Assembly: GCA_015143735.1 (NCBI GenBank)
Contig: VKHC01000534.1
Span: forward strand, 1 to 11,285
Origin: Synura sp. LO234KE
Taxonomy: Eukaryota; Sar; Synurophyceae; Synurales; Mallomonadaceae
Direction of reading: 5' to 3'
Length of the DNA: 11,285 nt
The notes beneath the pieces are model-generated. The model was not told the DNA's origin, searched no databases, and saw only the letters and a program-made list of their open reading frames with translations. Positions 8,710 through 11,285 of the stretch are shown here, in pieces. A program made the translations under genes and the position numbers. Position 1 is the stretch's first letter, and every line of letters begins with the position of its first letter.

Positions 8710-8771
8710 AGTATCTTGGCAACTTAGTCTTACTCGTATGTTTACGCGTTACTACATGAACCACCCCATCA

Positions 8772-9130
8772 ACGAAGGCGAGTCACATGCCTTGCATTTT
8801 AACTCGCAGCCCTGTTCCACTAGCGATAATAACTGCGATATGCAGTTTCCAACCTGGTAGTGGAAGAACCATTACGTGTGCTGGGACCGCGGCTGTCTCA
8901 CTAGTACATCACCACGTTCGTCGAGTCTGTCCTGCACCCCCTCGTCTACCCGCTTGTTTAGCATCGATAAATCTGCCGTATTGTTTTCAATGCTACGGCT
9001 CCCTAATCCATAATTTTGAAGTCGGTGATACGGCAGAGGAGATCCTCGAAGTCATTCTCCAGAAATTTTGGAACAAAAATTCACCAAAATTTTATTTTAT
9101 TGATTTCCCTCGGTATTCGCTTGAATTTCT
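8772..9130 (-). pseudogene. Minus-strand coding relic, charged helical segment, family unknown
   Basis: On the minus strand the frame 9051-8875 is open for 59 codons and ends at a TAA. Its translation contains IENNTADLSMLNKRVDEGV followed by QDRLDERGDVLVRQPRSQHT. It is rich in Asp, Glu, Arg and Asn with leucines at helix spacing, which is typical of a soluble or coiled-coil protein. Just upstream, another minus frame reads ENDFEDLLCRITDFKIMD before a stop, so one or more frame changes would be needed to join them. The plus strand carries a longer open frame at 8787-9164 (125 codons), but its product is rich in Pro, Cys and His and resembles no protein style I know. I prefer the minus strand because the larger minus-strand relic lies to the right. 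I do not recognise the family. Confidence 0.35.
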
Positions 9131-9344
9131 TCAAAATGTAGACCGTACACTAATTCAGAAATAATATTGAATATATAGCACATAAGGCTCATCAATAACT
9201 TATCATAAGCCCTTCCATGTGGCTACGTTATTTGAAGAAACGTGCAGAAACGCGCGCCCCCAGCAGCAACATCATCTATGTAATAAATAGCTTCGTCCAT
9301 TCATCGATCTAGTGCACAAAACTTATATCCGCGGTTAGAGCGAT

Positions 9345-9390
9345 GCATAACAAGTAATTCAAGCTATTGTAGAGCTCTTAAAACGCTACT
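9345..9390. repeat. 102-bp-period tandem repeat, first unit core
   Basis: GCATAACAAG(T/A)AATTCAAGC is shared with 9447-9492, and about 38 of 46 positions agree across the core. Weaker similarity extends about 20 bases to the left of both. The period of 102 bases equals 34 codons. On the minus strand both units have a frame with LEFLVM or LELLVM in the same phase. Confidence 0.75.
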
Positions 9391-9446
9391 ACTCGACGGT
9401 TAGAAAAGATATAACTTTGGTAATATGTATCGGCAGATAGTACATT

Positions 9447-9492
9447 GCATAACAAGAAATTCAAGCAATGGTAGACCTCTCAAAGCACCACT
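9447..9492. repeat. 102-bp-period tandem repeat, second unit core
   Basis: This is the second unit of the pair that starts at 9345. I looked for further units at 9243 and 9549 and found none, so the array has two units. It lies inside the minus-strand coding relic, between the blocks at 9541-9672 and 8772-9130. Confidence 0.75.
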
Positions 9493-9540
9493 GGTAAAGA
9501 ATTATTTTCCCACGAGAATTGCCCTCATCTAATTGATTCA

Positions 9541-9672
9541 ACAAGCCAGCATCCGAAGAAGGTTGGCGCTTTGAGCCACGGTATTCATGCCAATATCTGT
9601 TGCGTTGGTAGTGAAGTGGTGGTTCTCGCTCGCTCTACACCATATACTCCTCCAAAGTTCGCGACCTTGAAG
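9541..9672 (-). pseudogene. Minus-strand coding relic, 44-codon open block, family unknown
   Basis: The minus-strand frame 9672-9541 is open for 44 codons between a TAG and a TGA. It reads CRASENHHFTTNATDIGM and then NTVAQSANLLRMLAC. The mix of residues is protein-like and quite unlike the translations of the AT-rich spacer. It lies just downstream, in minus-strand sense, of the block ending at 9776. Weaker open stretches between them suggest one continuous decayed coding region. No domain is recognised and no start codon can be assigned. Confidence 0.35.
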
Positions 9673-9775
9673 CTACATGACTAAGACAATCGCGACCATC
9701 TGTCAGACAACGTTAATTACGGTTTTTGTATGATCGGCAAACACGGTCATCGTATATCGTACCAGAAATTCGTTA

Positions 9776-10299
9776 GTTGTCAATTTGATCTCGCTCTTCT
9801 CCCAAGTGGCTTTGATTTTCCATCTTGACTGTATTAGTACGTGCGCGTATAATCATCTTGGTGATAAATTCCTCTGAATCCTCGGTGTGCTTTTTGTTGA
9901 CAGCTTTGTTACAGCTGAATCATGAGAGTACTTGGACTTTTTTTCCTTTCCTGATCGCCGAGTGTGGAACCTGGAGAGGGTTCGGCGTCGTTATTGAGCC
10001 ACTTCTTACCACCTTCATTAGTGGATGGGCTCGCCTCTGAATTATTGACCACTTTTCTCAATGCAGGAGGTTTCTTCTTGTTCTTACCCTCACCCTGTCC
10101 ACTTGCAAATTTTTCACCCGAGTTAGCTGGCGAGACATTTTCTCACCCGGATTTGCGCTCGGACTCCTTTTTTGTTAATGATTCTTGGAAATAGATTTGC
10201 CCTTGTGGCATCATATTTTGGCGGTCCTTTACCTTCAGGTTGTAAATTAACACGTAAGTTACTAGAATTGAGCTCAACATTACATTAAATTTTTCATTA
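9776..10299 (-). pseudogene. Minus-strand coding relic, lysine-rich disordered region, family unknown
   Basis: Reading the minus strand from 10299, protein-like text passes through several frames. Frame 10284-10126 contains PEGKGPPKYDATRANLF. A shift at an A6 tract near 10165 leads to KKESERKSG, then a TGA at 10145. The next 77 codons, 10142-9912, are fully open and contain EGKNKKKPPALRKVVNN and EASPSTNEGGKKWLNND. Another shift at a seven-A tract near 9940 leads to KKSKYSHDSA. Frame 9919-9776 then gives NKKHTEDSEEFITKMIIRAR and ends at a TAA. Composition is Lys, Ser, Asn, Glu and Gly-rich, as in disordered tails of nuclear or RNA-binding proteins. The shifts at A tracts suggest slippage indels, either true decay or sequencing error. 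The function is unknown. Confidence 0.5.
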
Positions 10300-10300
10300 G

Positions 10301-10483
10301 TTAGCTAAGACTACATGAGTTCGGCAAGAGTATACCATATTTGCTTAACACCTGTGCTTGATAATCTTTCTTGACTTTCCTAAGTTCCGCATGATGGGCG
10401 TTTCTTTCAGTAATCTCTGTATTTAATGTCTTCAATGCTCGAGCGGACTCAAGCTTCAATTCTTTCTTAAGAGCTTGAACCAG
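10301..10483 (-). pseudogene. Minus-strand coiled-coil segment, family unknown
   Basis: The minus-strand frame 10483-10301 is open for 60 codons and ends at a TAA. It begins LVQALKKELKLESARALKTL and continues NTEITERNAHHAELRKVKKD and YQAQVLSKYG. Leucine and isoleucine fall at heptad-like spacing among Lys and Glu, a convincing short coiled coil. It is in the same frame as the block at 11284-10640. The 156 bases between hold many stops and a pyrimidine-rich tract, and end in TATCTAG just before this block, which would suit a 3' splice site. It is either an exon or part of a continuous decayed frame. No family is recognised. Confidence 0.5.
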
Positions 10484-10639
10484 CTAGATATGCTTCACCT
10501 AATAGCATGGTTTTTAATAAAAATTATGAAAAAACAGGAACAGGAATAGTAGTGGTACTGACCAATTGGATAAATTTCAGCAAGACTTTTGGCACTATTG
10601 CAATTGCAATTTGAATCAAACTCAGTTGAGCTTGATTCA

Positions 10640-11284
10640 GACGATTTTTGCAAAATGTTTCTCCTCGGACGATTTAGAACGAACTTCACTGCCAGCACCG
10701 TCAACCGTTGACTCAGCACTCGAATTTGTGCCTAGTAAAGGAGTACATGGCGAAGCGATAGTTTGCGCCTTGTTTACCGATGTTTTTTAAGAAAATTGTT
10801 GAGCACGCGATCTTGGTTTCCCAGTTACATCTTCGACATTTTACAGTATCAACAACGGCATTTTCTCCTCAATCTTCAGCGGGTCCAGATGGTCTTTATG
10901 GTCCCGAGTTTCTTTCGTATTATGACGCTTTGGGGCATCGACGCTTTTGGATTCCTCGTATCTCTGTAATGATGCTTCGGGTTGGGATCGTATCGCCATT
11001 CAAATACTCCTCGAGCGCCTTGGTGAGAATACACCAGCAAGAACAAAATATAATCGCAGAATATACTTTAGGTAGTCTCACAGCAGAATATGAACATCAG
11101 TTGGCATTCTAATAGAAAGAGTTGTAAAATTTCCGTCCATCCATTTTATGAAATCATGCTTCCAAAAACATTTGCGGACAAAGGTGGTGTAAGTATTTGC
11201 GTCCAATTGCGGGCTGTTGCATCGAGTCGGCAATGATGATACAAGAACGTAACCAGAAATGATATTGGGGTCCCTTAATGGACA
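10640..11284 (-). pseudogene. Minus-strand coding relic, one frame with four internal stops, family unknown
   Basis: One minus-strand frame runs from the window edge at 11284 to 10640 (215 codons). It has stops only at 11080-11078 (TGA), 11002-11000 (TGA), 10843-10841 (TAA) and 10789-10787 (TAA). The first 68 codons contain NTYTTFVRKCFWKHDFIKWM, aromatic and basic like a folded domain. After an ATG at 10999 the text is disordered and charged, with EASLQRYEESKSVDAPK and HNTKETRDHKDHLDPL. Later it gives NSSAESTVDGAGSEVRSKSS. At about 10645 the frame fails, and a neighbouring frame gives SSESSSTEFDSNCN. The protein would continue beyond the right edge. All three stop-free stretches look coding, so stops probably arose by point mutation. 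I do not recognise it. Confidence 0.48.
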
Positions 11285-11285
11285 A

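Larger units (their letters stand above)
5141..8770. other. AT-rich spacer with no supportable gene
   Basis: This 3.6-kb stretch is AT-rich. It holds many open frames of 60 to 90 codons on both strands (for example 5141-5407, 5590-5844, 5936-6187 and 7533-7805). None has a recognisable motif, a codon pattern that stands out, or company from neighbouring blocks in the same frame. A slightly GC-richer island lies at about 6850-7060. The stretch also holds one diverged direct repeat (5332 and 5824), a palindrome at 8125-8140 and two small GC hairpins at 8284-8330. It is best read as non-coding intergenic or intronic DNA. Confidence 0.55.

Noticed and set aside
8787-9164. A 125-codon plus-strand open frame
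   Set aside because: Its product has an unnatural composition and no motif, while the opposite strand reads like a soluble protein. I treat it as a shadow but cannot exclude it.
10640-11284. A variant genetic code with stops read as amino acids
   Set aside because: Both TAA and TGA would need to be reassigned, and nearby blocks of the same relic also need frameshifts, so ordinary decay or sequence error is simpler.
1-11285. tRNA, rRNA, CRISPR arrays or bacterial operon structure
   Set aside because: I looked for tRNA-like T-arm motifs, regularly spaced repeats and closely packed genes with ribosome-binding sites, and found none.

Overview
The window looks like intergenic DNA from a eukaryote, most likely an invertebrate animal. 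It contains decayed Ty3/gypsy-type retrotransposon sequence, an AT-rich spacer, and a badly broken protein-coding stretch on the minus strand. I see no bacterial operon structure, no ribosome-binding-site pattern, no tRNA or rRNA gene, no CRISPR array and no intact gene. The animal assignment is an inference from the style of the gypsy pol motifs. I cannot name the species.

Region 1 (about 300-5140, plus strand) is richer in GC than its flanks. By eye I can follow the gypsy gag-tail, protease, reverse transcriptase, RNase H and integrase landmarks through it in the correct order and at roughly the right spacing, but only by changing frame repeatedly and passing stop codons. The first copy (A, about 300-3395) runs from a gag tail to the C-terminal end of integrase. 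A second, weaker copy (B, about 3455-5140) starts again at a gag tail and stops inside RNase H. Five landmark pairs in A and B lie 3.11 to 3.29 kb apart. No LTR is visible between the copies or at either end.

Region 2 (about 5140-8770) is AT-rich. It holds one diverged direct repeat (about 5332 and 5824), some short palindromes and no gene I can support.

Region 3 (about 8770-11285, minus strand) holds several open blocks whose translations look like real protein: charged, low-complexity, lysine-rich, and with a clear coiled coil at 10483-10301. The blocks are interrupted by stops and frame changes. The 5' end of this relic lies beyond the right edge of the window. I do not recognise the family. 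It is the best candidate here for something undescribed, although it is clearly broken. A 102-bp tandem duplication lies within the same region.

All homology statements rest on reading translations by eye. A frameshift-aware protein search would be decisive for most of them.
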